Origin: Vesta saturnalis | Lineage: Eukaryota > Arthropoda > Insecta > Coleoptera > Lampyridae | Direction: 5' to 3' | Length of the DNA stretch: 64,000 nt | NCBI GenBank assembly: GCA_036346205.1 | Contig: JARFJB010002087.1 | Coordinates: forward strand, 11,436,501-11,500,500 | Part shown: positions 19,636-32,047 of the stretch, one piece after another | How positions within the stretch are numbered: the first letter of the stretch is position 1 | How the letters are laid out: each line of letters opens with the position of its first letter | Position numbers and translations under genes: made by a program | Notes under the pieces: generated by a model | What the model was told of the DNA's origin: nothing | The model's input: only the letters and a program-made list of their open reading frames with translations | Database searches by the model: none

Positions 19636-21502
19636 GAAACGTTTCACCGAAATGTCCTTTCTACAAGTTCATTAGGCTTAAAGTGAACACATTTGAAATT
19701 TATGTGAATTTAATGCAATGAATACAATTTACACCTTTGATTTTTTTTTGAAATTTGTCAAAGGATATAAAAACATGACCAGACGTTAAGATTGAATGAA
19801 ACAAATTTCGTTTGTAAGAAAAAGTAGGAATATCTCTGAAATTATTGACTTTAGGTATAATACATTATTGACAAAATGGAGCGTAATTATTGAGTCATTT
19901 CAAAATTCATTAATGTATAGGAGTGTCATTTGAAAATATAGTGAACGCTTTTGAAAATCTCCAAATTAAATTGTCGAAAAATCCTGTATGATAAAATTAA
20001 AGTTTTATTATTTTGTAGGTTCATACGTCCCTTGGATGCAGGATTACCAAATATATTGTCTAAACTAGTCGTAATACTTGATAGACTTGTATGGTGAATT
20101 TAGTCCGACTTTTTTAATTTTCTTCAATAACTGAAGAACGTGTCATCCCAATTCAAAATTCGGACATTTTTGAAATGAATATTAAATCAGATTGGGAAAG
20201 ATGAATAATATATAAGGTGTTAATTAAAAATATATTCTCGAAGGTCTCGCCTTAAAAATGCACCCTGTATAAGTCAAATTATTTTAAAATGTGCGTTTTT
20301 CGTTACAACCATTATTTGTAAAATAAATTTCTTCACTTTTGGTTAATGAAACCTATATTGAGCGTTGACGCACTGATGAAATACTGTATAAGCATAGATA
20401 GAGGATTAAGGATGGGTACGGTCAGGACGGTATGGGAAGGAATGGAGTTAGGGTTCTGCAGGGAAGATCTCCCCGCTTTTTCAAATAGCGGCGCATACTG
20501 TGCGTATACGCAGTGATCATGCCGCTATATGCGTATGGAAAACTCCTGAAAACCTCATGGAAGATAGACGGTAACGGGGATCGAACACATTATCTCAACG
20601 TGTTTCATTCCCTCCGAAGGGAATGGCTGGCTACTAGCATTCCACAGTACTTCAGACCAATGTGATTTATTTAATATTATATATATATATTATATATATA
20701 TATATATTCACATTACATATATATGCATGGTGGGATTCAGTACTGGATTGGAAGGAATGGAGTTAGGGTTCTGAGAGGAAGATATTACTTCAGCATTCGC
20801 CTAAACTAAATAGTCAAATTGAAATAAGTTTTAACTAATGTCACAAGAATGTCAGTTTCAAAATTATTTTTCAATCCGCTTAATTTTCGATTATGCCTCC
20901 AGCATTAAATTTGTTTGTAAGAGCAGCTCGAATTATCGGGCTAGTTGAAGACGAAATGTCAATTCGAGCAATAGCGACAATTTTAAATATAAATAAAACG
21001 AAGTCATACAATAGTTCCATAACAAAATATTAATTTTTCTAATTATGCATATTTCCATAGTTATGTTAATAAAATTATGTTCGTTTATTGTATTTGTGTG
21101 TTCTTAAAAACAGAGGAATTTTATTTGCTCAAATGACAAAACATACGGCCCTTATCAGGGTAACGCACTGTATTATATTTGCCATTTTAAAGCCCCGCAA
21201 CAAAGTTTCTATAATACTACTGTCCCACACTAAAATGAAATTTCGTTCATAGCATGTATGCATAAAAATTTGTCATACAGAATTTTGAAATTAACTGTAT
21301 ATCGTTCCAAATATTGTAAATAATACCTGCATATGTATAAAAGAACGGACCAGCCTGTATTTATTTAAAAAGCGAAAAGTGGAAATAAGCCAAAACCATA
21401 AAATGTAACACCACAGTTGTATACAGTGTGTATACATCTGTGGTAATGCTAAATGCAATAAAGGTTTTATTAATAATCGTTGAGCAATTCGACAATAAGA
21501 AA
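19636..21502. repeat. duplicate of both flanks joined at (TA)n: apparent empty-site allele inside the element
   Basis: 19636-20660 matches 17822-18950 (left flank, including a SINE). A short (TA)n tract follows, then 20727-21502 matches 23611-24432 (right flank). The differences are mostly deletions of one to four bases and homopolymers one base shorter, for example CGTAATGCCGTTGC against CGTAATACTTG. One exception is a 6-base gain near 20920. A stretch of about 45 bases present at 24300-24345 is missing near 21402. This looks like unpolished sequence from a haplotype lacking the insertion. Confidence 0.75.
20893..21000 (+). pseudogene. short Tc1-type helix-turn-helix fragment (first copy)
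   Basis: A frame starting MPPALNLFVRAARIIGL and continuing VEDEMSIRAIATILNI resembles the N-terminal HTH of Tc1/mariner-type transposases. It stops after about 36 residues with no catalytic domain. It duplicates the fragment at 23781 because the two lie in the duplicated flank. Confidence 0.45.
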
Positions 21503-21565
21503 TTTTTCCTTCATTAGTTTTGGGTTTCATTGTACCTTATCAGAAATTAGTGCTATCCTTCAAAA

Positions 21566-22625
21566 ATGTCGTATACCAATGCCGAGGCTAACGACATGCT
21601 TGCCGTGTATTATGAATGTTTTCAAGATGCAGCTATTGCGGAACGACAATACGCTATCAGATATCCTGATCGAAGGCACTACACTAGAAAAGTGTTTCGG
21701 CGAATGGCAACACGTTTAAGACAAACAGGAAATGTACGACGTATTCCACTTCCTGTCAGAAGACGTCGCATAAGAAATGAAGACAATAATATTAATGTTC
21801 TTGCGTACGTAGAATCGGAGCCTCACGTAAGCATCAGGGAGATTTCCACAGAACTAGGTGTAAGTGTTGCTTCTGTGTTCAGAATTTTAAGGGATTTTAA
21901 GCTGCATCCTTATCATCTAGTTTTACACCAGGCTTTATCAGACACTGATTTTGACAGGCGGCTCGACTATTGCTATTGGCTGAGAGACATGTGTAGTGAA
22001 AATCTTCGATTCCTTTCCAAAGTTTTATGGACCGATGAGGCTACTTTTACTAGCTGCGGCAGAGTTAATTTGCACAATATGCATTATTGGTCGCAAACAA
22101 ATCCTCACTTTATGCGCGAAGTGGATCACCAAAACAGATGGAGTGTAAATTTGTGGTGTGGTGGTTTAGGTGACAGAATTATCGGACCATTTTTTTTTCA
22201 TGGACACCTAAATGGTGAATCTTATTTAAACTTTTTACAAAATGACTTGCCCGATCTTTTAGAAGACATTCCCCTTGACGTGAGAGCATCCCTGTGGTAT
22301 CAACATGATGGATGTCCTTCACACTATTCCCGAAGAGTCCGTGATTTCTTAAATGTTAGATACCCAAATCGCTGGATGGGAAGGGTAGTTTGTTTCCGTG
22401 GCCACCTAGATCCCCGGATTTAACTGTATTAGATTTCTACTTGTGGGAAGAATAAAAGATATTGTTTACGAAACGAGACCAACCACCCGAGAGGACATGA
22501 TTCACCGAATTGAAATTGCAATAAATTCGATTCCACGAGACGAAATCGAAACAGCTGTTTCCAGTACGAGAAGAAGAATTAATAGTTGTATTTTACAAAA
22601 CGGCCGTCAATTTGAACATTTATAG
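21566..22625 (+). pseudogene. DD41D (DUF4817) transposase, nearly complete with one frameshift
   Basis: Starting at the ATG at 21566, the N-terminal HTH domain (YTNAEANDMLAVYYECF, RYPDRRHYTRKVF, RLRQTGNVRR) spans residues 1-65. A second HTH (VSIREISTELGVSVASVFRI) lies near residues 90-110. The catalytic domain has LWTDEATF (first Asp, near residue 158), YQHDGCPSHY (second Asp, about 251) and, after a frame change, WPPRSPDLTVLDFYLWG (third Asp, about 293). The spacing between the second and third Asp is 41 residues. The C-terminus ends in QNGRQFEHL, as in relatives. The only lesion seen is a one-base loss in a GGG run at about 22383, so the gene could be intact in the real genome. The transposase would excise and integrate the element at TA. 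Confidence 0.85.
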
Positions 22626-23475
22626 CTTTTCACTTGTTTTTAACAGTTGTTCATGATTTTTACCATTCTATTAAAAGTTTCTTAAACAAAAATCAATCAT
22701 TACTTTGATATCGTTGTTATGGCCCGTTGGCCTCTAAACACGCTCCAAATTTTGCAATTTGCTTAGTTTGGACTAGTCCTAAGCCTAGATAGAGTGTGAA
22801 GGAGGCACAGACTATGATAAATGCAGATTCTCATTACTAATCCAACCTATACACCTTAAGAAACCATAGCAACAATCAATTATTAAATTAAACGGTTAAA
22901 AGTCTTCTTTTCGCCATAACTCTGGAACAAATAAAGATATCAAATTGCGTTATTTACGTTTTTTGTTACAAATTTAAGCTACTTTCCGCTTATGATGTCA
23001 TAATTATACCATATGATTTAATTTTTCTGAATAAAATCAAAAATACTGGTATTATTACAAATTGCGCCCTCTAACAATTTTATTATGAGCTATCGCGTAC
23101 CAATGGATGCGACAGTTAAAAGTACTTGCCTTTTTCTTCTAAACAAGCCTAGGTTTACTACAATCGGATAAGTCGTTTAAAAATAACAGCGATTTAAATG
23201 ATTACACATTCAATAGCTTCCCCCACTCTTATTAAGGTCGGTACGCATCTAACACATCTAACGATGTTACCAAAGGTATGCCTTAATGTGGGAATTTTCG
23301 GAGAAATTTATAATTTTATTTTGTAATTTTCAATTGCGCCCCCTTGCGATGAATTACGGAACTTAAAAATAATTTCCAGGATTTTCTCGTGGCGACTTTT
23401 ATAATGAATTTTTTCTCCACTTTTATGTCCACTAGTTTCTGAAATATGGCCGGTGGCCAGCCTTAATGAAACACC

Positions 23476-23700
<225 letters not shown>

Positions 23701-23780
23701 TCAAATTGAAATAAGTTTTAACTAATGTCACATGAATGTCAGTTTCAAAAATTATTTTTTAATCCGCTTAATTTTCGATT

Positions 23781-23890
23781 ATGCCTCCAGCATTAAATTT
23801 GTTTGTAGCTCGAATTATCGGGCTAGTTGAAGACGAAATGTTAATTCGAGCAATAGCGACAATTTTAAATATAAATAAAAACGAAATACA
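23781..23890 (+). pseudogene. short Tc1-type helix-turn-helix fragment (second copy)
   Basis: A frame MPPALNLFVARIIGL...VEDEMLIRAIATILNI matches 20893-21000 apart from a six-base difference after LFV. Only the N-terminal DNA-binding part remains, and the frame runs into a stop shortly after. Confidence 0.45.
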
Positions 23891-24568
23891 AATGGTTCCA
23901 TAACAAAATATTAATTTTTCTAATTATGCATATTTCCATAGTTATGTTAATAAAATTATGTTCGTTTATTGTATTTGTGTGTTCTTAAAAACAGAGGAAT
24001 TTTATTTGCTCAAATGACAAAAACATACGGCCCTTATCAGGGTAACGCACTGTATTATATTTGCCATTTTTAAAGCCTCCGCAACAAAGTTTCTATAATA
24101 CTACTGTCCCACACCAAAATGAAATTTCGTTCATAGCATGTATGCATAAAAATTTGTCATACAGAATTTTGAATTTAACTGTATATCGTTCCAAATATTG
24201 TAAATAATACCTGCATATGTATAAAAAGAACGGACCAGCCTGTATTTATTTAAAAAGCGAAAAGTGGAAATAAGCCAAAAACCATAAAAATGTACAACCT
24301 AAAGTTTTGCACGTCAGATATTAGGATCGTTGGTAACACCACAGTTGTATACAGTGTGTATACATCTGTGGTAATGCTTTAAATGCAATAAAGGTTTTAT
24401 TAATAATCGTTGAGCAATTCGACAATAAGAAATGTTTGGCTATTTTTTGACAATATTTCGTTTATTAGTTATAAACATCATGAAGACAAAAAATACTAAT
24501 TACAGCAACAAAATTTGATGTTATAATATTAACGTTCATTTTCATTAACCTCATTTCGTAGTCTTCTA

Positions 24569-25650
24569 TTATGGTGGCCCATAAAAGATGTCGTTTTTTT
24601 AGAGTTTCTTATTGAGTCCTTGTGCTCCTATGTAGAAGACATTTTATGTTAATTCTATGTAGTATTAAAAGCTAATCAAGCAGGCGGATGTCCCCGTCTA
24701 ATTTTCTTTTGATATTCTTTTGTTTCTAACTAGCAATAAACGTCAAAATGGCTGACGAAAAATACGAAATTTTGATACTGTTGTGTCATTACTGGAAACA
24801 AAACGTCTCTGTAACCGCCGCAGTTAAAAAAATATGCGAAGTGGTTTCGAAAATTTACTGGCGGAGATACAAGTAACAAGAGGAAACAAGGTTCTGGTCG
24901 GCCCAACTCGTTAAGTAACGCTGAACTTCGAGATATTGTTGAAGTAAATCCATCGGCAAGTACCCGTAAGTTGTCAGCAGAACTTGGGTATTCCAAAGAA
25001 ACCGTAAGGCGTCATTTGCATCAATTTGGAATAGCCAATAGACGCTGTAGAGAAATTCCTCAAGACTTAACGCCAGCAATGGCAGAAAGGCGAGTTCAGG
25101 TTTGTGATCAACTGCTTTCCGATCCTTGGGATAAACGGTTCTTTAAACGGATCGTTACTTGCGATGAAAAGTGGATTTACTTGAATTTTGAAGGGGTTAT
25201 TCACTTTGAGTTAGTTGCTGATGGGCAGACGATTGATGCTAACCTTTACAGTCAATAGTTGGACAGGATGTATGATGCTCTAAGTCGTTGAACAGAGGTG
25301 GAGCAATTCTGCAACAAGACAATGCCAGATCTCATACTGCAGCTGAAACTCAACAAAAAATTAGGAACTTGAATTTGGCGCTTCTTCCTAATCCAGCTTA
25401 TATTCCGCACCTTGCGCCTTCCGATTATCACTTATTCCGATCGATGGCGCATTTCCTTCGTGGACGGCATTTTACAAATGTTGAGGAAGTTGAAGCTGCA
25501 TGCCGAGAATTCTTTAATTCCAAAGATGCTACATGGTACCGTCGTGGCATTGAAGATCTTGCAGAAAGATGGCCAAAGATATTACTTTACAATGGTTTAT
25601 ACTTTAGTGAATAAAAGTTTTCATTTGTCATTTTTTATAGGCCATCCTAA
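24569..25650 (+). mobile_element. mariner element with internal deletions
   Basis: The left end TTATGGTGGCCCATAAAAGA at 24569 pairs with the right end, whose reverse complement reads TTAGGATGGCCTATAAAAAA and ends at 25650. The terminal repeats are about 28 bases and flanked by TA-rich sequence. It encloses one transposase gene. Confidence 0.75.
24748..25614 (+). pseudogene. mariner transposase (DD34D), internally deleted
   Basis: It starts at the ATG at 24748 with MADEKYEILILLCHYWKQ. After a deletion the frame continues WFRKFTGGDTS, GSGRPNSLSNAELRD and KLSAELGYSKETVRRHLHQF (HTH). The catalytic core shows IVTCDEKWIYLNF (first Asp) running directly into IHFELVADGQTID. About 35-40 residues normally between them, including the SPGQ-like block, are absent. 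After a stop near 25256 come LQQDNARSHTA (second Asp) and LAPSDYHLFRSM (third Asp), with 34 residues between the Asp positions as in mariner. The end ERWPKILLYNGLYFSE is intact. The coding span is about 170 bases shorter than a typical mariner gene, and it is non-functional. Confidence 0.88.
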
Positions 25651-28130
25651 TATATTTAATAGTACAAATGTTTCAAAAAATACAATTTTATTGAAACTCA
25701 TTTCTCTAATTATCAAGAGAAAATTTATAAGTAAATATGGTAACAAATTATAATGGTAGGCAAACTTGATGTAAATTATAATTATGTTTTTAATTTTCTT
25801 TTTGATTACAAATGTGTGAAAATTTAATGTCCTTTTGTGAAGTCATAACGTGAGTATTTACTAGTAAATATTTGGCATAATTTGAAGATACAATTGCTTT
25901 ATATCTAGTATGGAAGTTCCTAAGTGTTTGGCCAATATAAACAGAGGTACAGGATGTGCGTAGAGAAATAAATAAAAATTGTGGAGTTGTATTTTTTAAA
26001 CGTTTGCATTATTAACATTTTTAATTTGAATGGCAACGATATCTATACGTACACTATGATACCAAAATTTGAATAAGGATTAGGGTACAAAAGATTATAA
26101 AAAATTTAATCGGAACACTTTTAATAAATTTGTTTAACTTTTGTTCAATTGTTAATATTGGTATTGAATTGAATTATAAATCATTTTTAATATGTATCTC
26201 TTTACAATCATTGGATAAATCCGAAATGTTATCATTTTTAAAATGAATTTTGTGCCCTAAAGAATTTAAAGCTCACGATTTTTATTTAATTTGCAATCAC
26301 TTGTGGAGTTCATTTGGATACTATCTTTTGATTTAGTAAAAATAAGTTTGTTTCAATGTTTTCATGGCTAAATATTTTTTAATTTCTTAAAATAATTCAA
26401 AAATAATATTTAAGGAATATTTCTGAATTTTATATGCATATATTTGTAAAATAATAAACACGAATAGATATGTGCATATCTCACAGTTGATTTCAAATGG
26501 GGCCCTGAACTTCAGCCAAATATCTGAATCCGCAACTGACAAAACTACAAAAATAGAATTAATTTTCTTGGAAAAGAAGAAACTAATATTTGCTGTCTAG
26601 AACAAACGTATTAAACTAAATTATGAATATGAATTATGGTTTGTTTAATATAGATTTTGTGTTTGCAAAATGGTTTCCTAAAAAATATTTTTCTTGGTGG
26701 TAAAACCTGTCTCGTTCTCTTTGTGTTAAAAGGTATTGTTATCTTAATCTTAATTTCGCAAGTGATTAAAATAGTTTCTTTTCCCATTCCAGGAGAGGGG
26801 GGGGGGTGTAATTATTTACACACACCCACTCACATATACACACCGTATCTTAAGGTTAAGCAATTTGCAATGACTATTTGTATTTCTGAAATTTTAAAAA
26901 ATATGTATGTAGTACATTCATTTTCTTACGTGAGACATAAATATAGTACTTGTAAATAAGTAGATGCAGGAAACTTCAATGATAGATGAAGCAACAATTT
27001 CTGCTTCACATAAATTCCTTTTTGTTTACTACTTATAAACGTAACTAATTGTGTAATTTATTTGTATACATTATTGAATTGAACGTTTTGATGTACCCTT
27101 GTCGCATATTTTAAAGCGAGATATCAATATTATCATAAAATCAACATTACACATTCAATTTTTGAATATCGATTTAATGCAGCGTATTCATAGAGACTAT
27201 TTTTAAAAGCATCCTCGGTAATAATAGTGTCTAAGACTTCAATTTTCACAAGCTGTAGGGCCCAGTTTCTATTTGATCTTTGGATATATGTATTAAATAT
27301 TTGCATAAACCGCGTGAATTAACATCTATAAAGATTTCTCATTTAAAAATGTGAGGTCAGCAGCAGTTTGAAAATTTCTAGAAGTATTCTGATATATTAA
27401 TGAAAATAAATTGAAGAATCTGTGTAATATTTTATTTTGTTGCACTTAAAATAGTATTTTAAAACGTGGTCAAGGATTTAGATTTTAAGTTTGATAACAT
27501 GTTAGAAGCATTACGTAGAGAGGGTCTGTGAGGTTAAGATTTACATTTTAAAAGTATGAGAGTTTTTAGTCGTGAAAACACACTTAATGTAGAAAAGGAA
27601 TGTTAAAATTTTATAGCTCAAATTTAATTTTTAAGAATTCTAAGAATTAGAAGCTTACGTAATTTAATTAAACTGTGCATAGATTAATTTGTTGAAATAT
27701 TTTCATAATGTTTTTCATTAAAAACTCGAGGAGCTTTTTAAAATCACTCCACTTCAAGAACACAAATTAGCGTGATTATACAATTTATTGTGAAATAGTT
27801 CTTCATCAGTCCGAAACATTTTTTGTAAAAAAAAATTAACATAAATTCATAAAGCACAATGCTCTAATGCCCCCCCCCCCCCCATCCCTTAAATTGTGTC
27901 AAATTATTAAATAAAGGCGAAACGTGTTTTTTATTCTGTACTCATACTTATTCTCAAATCTATAAATAAGTTCGAGATATTCTTCGTAACCCCTGCAATA
28001 AATTTGACAGAAATACAATAAAATAAGTATGATCTGCCTAAATTTTATTTAATCTGTAGGATTTTATTGGTTAATACCCTCAGCAACATGGTGACCATAA
28101 CCCTTTGTCAAAACTTGCTGTAATCTAATT
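25651..28130. other. AT-rich intergenic DNA, nothing recognised
   Basis: No gene or element was identified. Simple-sequence features are a G run near 26797, a CA-rich patch at 26817-26845 and a C run near 27871. The open frame at 26657-26959 spans these tracts and has no family resemblance. Confidence 0.5.
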
Positions 28131-28264
28131 TAATACGTGGACTGCCACGCTGGTTCCATGGGACCATCTTAAATGACCCCTCTTGGATCGTGCTGATCCT
28201 ATGGGACCAGCAAACAGTTGGCTGGCTGTGGAGACGCTGGTTGATTTTCTATTGGTTTTATTCA

Positions 28265-28490
28265 TCATAAGGAAGGAAAGGAAAGGTCACGTATTTCATT
28301 CAGTCCCCAAGGGTGAGGGCGGGCTGCTTGTCAAGCATACCTACATACATTACGTATATACGCATGGTGGGATTAAGGATTGGTGTGGTCTATGAGGAAA
28401 ACCCCCCGGAAAAACCTCATACAGTAACGGGAATCGAACCCATTACTTCCCGAATGCTAAGCAGGTTGTTTCATTATAAGGTCTATGGTT
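28265..28490 (-). mobile_element. tRNA-derived SINE copy with canonical B box
   Basis: On the minus strand the head CCTGCTTAGCATTCGGG is followed by GGGTTCGATTCCCG, containing the canonical pol III B box. Then come the body TATGAGGTTTTTCCGGGG, CTTAATCCCACCATGCG and the tail AATGAAATACGTGACC. It is the best-preserved head region of the family here. Confidence 0.75.
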
Positions 28491-28498
28491 TTATTTTA

Positions 28499-28970
28499 AG
28501 GGGTGTCCAGAAACTCTACGGACAAACTTTGCGTAGTAATTCTAGACCCAAAAATAAAAAAAAAAGTTCATATAAACCCAGGTCCGGAAACGCTTCGTTT
28601 AGGACCTTCAGGGTGTGAAAAATTTTATTTTCCTCGGTTTTATGTCGATATTTTGCGAACAAATTTGAATATGGTCCTGAAATTTGGAGCACGGGGTTTT
28701 GTGGTGGAGAAACTTAAATATTTTATTGATTTTGATGCTGCCAGAATTAAAAATCAAAGTAACGTATGTTTGCATTTTTATTTTAACTTTGAATTTAAAA
28801 ACGAAAATGAAGAAATAAATCATAAAACTAAAAAATAAATGTTACAAAAGGTGTTCCCACATGATCACCATTTGTTTCGATACATAATCTCACTCGTTTT
28901 GATAATGAGCGGCGAATCCCTGAACATATTCCCACATTATTTCTGAAGGTATCGCAGGCATCTACAGTGG
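28499..28970 (-). pseudogene. truncated DUF4817-type element: terminus plus transposase C-terminus
   Basis: GGGGTGTCCAGAAACTCTACGG at 28499 looks like an element terminus of the CAGGGTGTCC type. About 350 bases inward, the minus strand from 28970 reads IPSEIMWEYVQGFAAHYQNE and, in another frame, RLCIETNGDHV, matching the C-terminal end of these transposases. The element is cut off beyond 28970. The open frame on the plus strand at 28503-28838 is antisense to the terminal region and is not taken as a gene. Confidence 0.6.
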
Positions 28971-29364
28971 CATGCTAAAAGTTAATTGGCCTTAACTTTT
29001 TACCGCTGTAATACTGATATTACTTTGGGTGACTTGCTTATATAAAATAAATGCATTAACCATAGAAGTTGTAAGCAATTTTTGAACTTTGTTTACGTTT
29101 TCTTGTACTCTCTGGTACCTCAAGACTGTCGTTCTAATCCGAGTTGTCTTCAAAAGAATCACTAAAAACGGATCGCTATCAGAAGCTGGAAAAGGCTCTA
29201 TAAAATATGCGTTTGAATCTGACTCATCCAAATGCTCTGCAAGTTCTTCTAATTGACGGCTAATTATCTGTCTAAGCAACATCTATTTGCACATGGCCTG
29301 ACAAGGAAAAATAAATAAATTGTATCGGCAGTCAACGTGTTAACATTTTATATAGCTATGTGGA

Positions 29365-29470
29365 AAAACGAAAAAGGAAGAGGCCATGTGTTTCATTCCC
29401 TCCCTAAGGGGGAGGGCAGACTGCTTGAACTTTCCAAGGTCTTTCAGTCACAATCATGGATCCCAACATA
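29365..29470 (-). mobile_element. SINE tail fragment
   Basis: CATGTGTTTCATTCCCTCCC, followed by GAACTTTCCAAGGTCTTTCAG, is the reverse complement of the tail of the SINE at 17350-17465. Confidence 0.6.
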
Positions 29471-29690
29471 CATAATTAACCCATTATGTACCGATGTCAT
29501 ATATAGGACAGCAAAAATAGCAATTTTTCTTCGCTTGTGACGCATTTAGTTTTCCTTAGTTTTTTTGAAAATTCAATAAATTATGTACCTTTTCTGTTCA
29601 GAATTCATAAATAGAAAGTTTGTTTGCTAAAACTGCATAATTTTTTCAAACGTTGATCTTATCATAAATGGGAATAAACAAGTACAAAGT

Positions 29691-30083
29691 ATGATGTCAT
29701 ATTTACAGGACACTGGTCCAGTTTGTATACGTTTACACCTTGAATTTACACAACGAAAAATTCATGTCCCCCAACCTAATGTTAGCAAAATGTACAATCA
29801 ATATATGGGAGGTGTTGATCATCATGACTGGATAATTGGCAAATATGCTATTAGGATTAGAGGCACAAAATGGTACTGATCCTTAATTACAAGAATGATC
29901 GACATATCCGTAACAAATGCATGGATTTTGTACCGAAAAATTCACGGGACAGGTTCTTTATCTTGTTTAGATTGCCGAAGAAGTGTTGCTACATTTGATT
30001 TAAAAGAAGGTCATTCTAGCCATCGGAAACACAACGTGCATGACGTAGTGACTTATGTTCGGTATGATGGAAACAGCCATTGA
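29691..30083 (+). pseudogene. piggyBac transposase C-terminal part (PGBD-like)
   Basis: One frame reads IHVPQPNVSKMYNQYMGGVD followed by HHD, GKYAIRIRGTKWY and, after an in-frame TGA, SLITRMIDISVTNAWILYRK. The YNxxMGGVDxxD block carries the third catalytic Asp of piggyBac DDE transposases (DDE_Tnp_1_7 family). The TGA near 29877 replaces what is normally a Trp codon. The first two catalytic Asp regions are absent upstream, where the sequence is AT-rich. The end, RKHNVHDVV, is the C-terminal extension and no cysteine-rich finger follows. It is a dead fragment. Confidence 0.8.
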
Positions 30084-30309
30084 ATAAGACGGAGGGAAAA
30101 ACAGCATAGATGCTAATTTCTAAATTTCCAGAAAAAACCTTTGACTTTTTGTTCAAAATGCGATGTAATGTAGAATGTTTTGAGCCCTACCATAAATAAA
30201 AATTATTTTTTTGTTTGATGAGTCGTTAAACCCATACTATTTCAGATTGCGCGTAGTACGTTCATTGTTATAGGGACTGCAACCCTACTCACATTGTACC
30301 AGCGTCATA

Positions 30310-30500
30310 TATACAAGGTGTGGCGCGAAGAGTTTTGATTAAAAGTAATGGCGGATACAGTTATGTTAAAAATCTGAATTTACGAAGCAGTAGGTTTTGG
30401 ATGACGCTGAGTTCAAATATGATATTGTCCTGAATGTGGCACTTCCGGTTATACCGGAAGTAGGCGTCAACTTTGTTATTTTAAATGGAACCTAATATTT
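30310..30500. repeat. solo arm of a transposon/MITE
   Basis: ACAAGGTGTGGCGCG at the left, then CACTTCCGGTTATACCGGAA, GTCAACTTTGTTATTTTAAA and TGGAACCTAATA at the right, match one arm of the foldback at 14326-15355. No partner arm lies nearby. Confidence 0.6.
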
Positions 30501-31239
30501 AAAAAGAAATTTAACAGTGTTTGTGTACCTTTGTGTCATCCAAGAGTTAACAGAAGATGGCAATATAGTTGTAATGGGATTGAAGAATACTGATAGTGAG
30601 AAGAAGGAGTATGTGGCAGAAGAAAAAGACATTTGTAAGATAAACTTAAAAAAAATAGTTAGACTTGTTGAATAACCTAAACTTGGTGAAAGGGGAGCGA
30701 GTGAGCTACCGTTTTAAAAACTCTCTAGATGTATAGTAAGTTGTTTAATAAAAAGTTCGACTCAATGCAATATTTATTCCCAAACAAACAAAATATACCC
30801 ACGTACCACACAAAATTAGAAAACACCGACCGCGTTTCAAAAGTTACGCTATCATCTTCACCGGTCGACTGGATATATTTTGTTTGTTACAGATCCTGCC
30901 ACAGTTCCAGTGTTCCAGATTTTTCAATATTTATTCCCAATGAAATTGTAAAGGTATCCTCTAATGGCACAAAACCCATGTCGACTATTAGCACATTGGT
31001 AATTTTAAGTGTCGACTATTGGAACATTTGTTACATTATTTTTTTTAATTTCATAACTAATATTTGTGTGATAAAAATTTAGAGAGGAGCACTATCGTAA
31101 AGACCAAGATATAGGCTTTCCATAGGTATTTAGTTCACATTTTCTTTCAAACCACTTTCTTGCAAAGTTTGATCCTTAACATATCGATTACTGGTACGTT
31201 TACCTTATTTGGCACTAAATGATCAGCGTAGTTAAAATT
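30501..31239. other. intergenic DNA, nothing recognised
   Basis: There is one open frame at 30729-31082 (117 codons) of unremarkable composition, with no family resemblance and no supporting signals. Confidence 0.45.
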
Positions 31240-31620
31240 TAAAAATTTGTTGTCAATGCGCTTGGCTGTTTCTCACCGAAATGGTTCTGTCAACAAAATT
31301 TTGGGGCATATTCGATCTTATATAATCATCGAAACTAAGTTATCTTCAATAGTGGTAGTGCGTTTGATTCTGTTCCAAAAGAAATTGCTGAATAAACAGT
31401 TTTGGGATACTTTTGACCTCAAATAAAAACCGACGGCGTAAAATCACAAAATTTCGTTTTGCCAATCGAGGCAATACAATTGACCGTCTCCCCAACAAAA
31501 TCGATGCATACATAAATTTTGTTGAATCTTGTACACCAAAAATGACTGGATATCTTTGATCCCAAATGACTATAAACACCGTGAAAATTTTTCCACAATT
31601 TAGGCATAAACTTGTTTGAG
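31240..31620. repeat. outlying units of the 37-40 kb satellite-like family
   Basis: Phrases such as TTCGTTTTGCCAATCGAGGC, CCCCAACAAAATCGATGC and ATCCCAAATGA match the unit of the array at 37195-39988. About three diverged units are present. Confidence 0.6.
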
Positions 31621-32047
31621 AATGTTTTTTGGGTTGATCTACAACTAGTGCGAAGTTATTCAGAAATCCTTCACTTTTGTTTCAAGCACTCTTTTTTACA
31701 TTTCTCTACTTTTTGTGGCCTAAATAATATGAAAAACACGTTTTTAGAAAATAAAATCTCGCGTTTGATTGTGCGTCTGTTTGTGTGCTATCGATATGAA
31801 ATAGGTACTAAAATTCTTTGCCATAAAACCTAGGTCATGTTCGTTAATGAGTAAAATGCAACCCGTGGCGGGGCATTTTTAGGGATTAGAAAATTAAAAA
31901 AATTCCTTGCTTCAAATTTTAAAAAGTTACATAATTAAAAAAACAAACTAATACTTTTTATATAATTTCAAAATAAAAAAAAATATATGTTAACCAGTGG
32001 CGCGCCGTTTCTGGGCACAAAATTGTGCATTTTTTAATTTATCAACC

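Noticed and set aside
24345..24382. Near-perfect hairpin ACCACAGTTGTATAC / GTATACATCTGTGGT considered as a terminator or small RNA
   Set aside because: Eukaryotic context, no promoter or coding partner, and it lies in a duplicated flank; a simple palindrome is sufficient explanation.
28503..28838. 111-codon plus-strand frame
   Set aside because: It overlaps the terminal region of a transposon whose transposase end is on the other strand, and its composition is AT-driven.
28992..29282. 96-codon minus-strand frame with an acidic first half, considered as a piggyBac N-terminus
   Set aside because: The resemblance is only compositional, and the recognisable piggyBac piece nearby is on the opposite strand.
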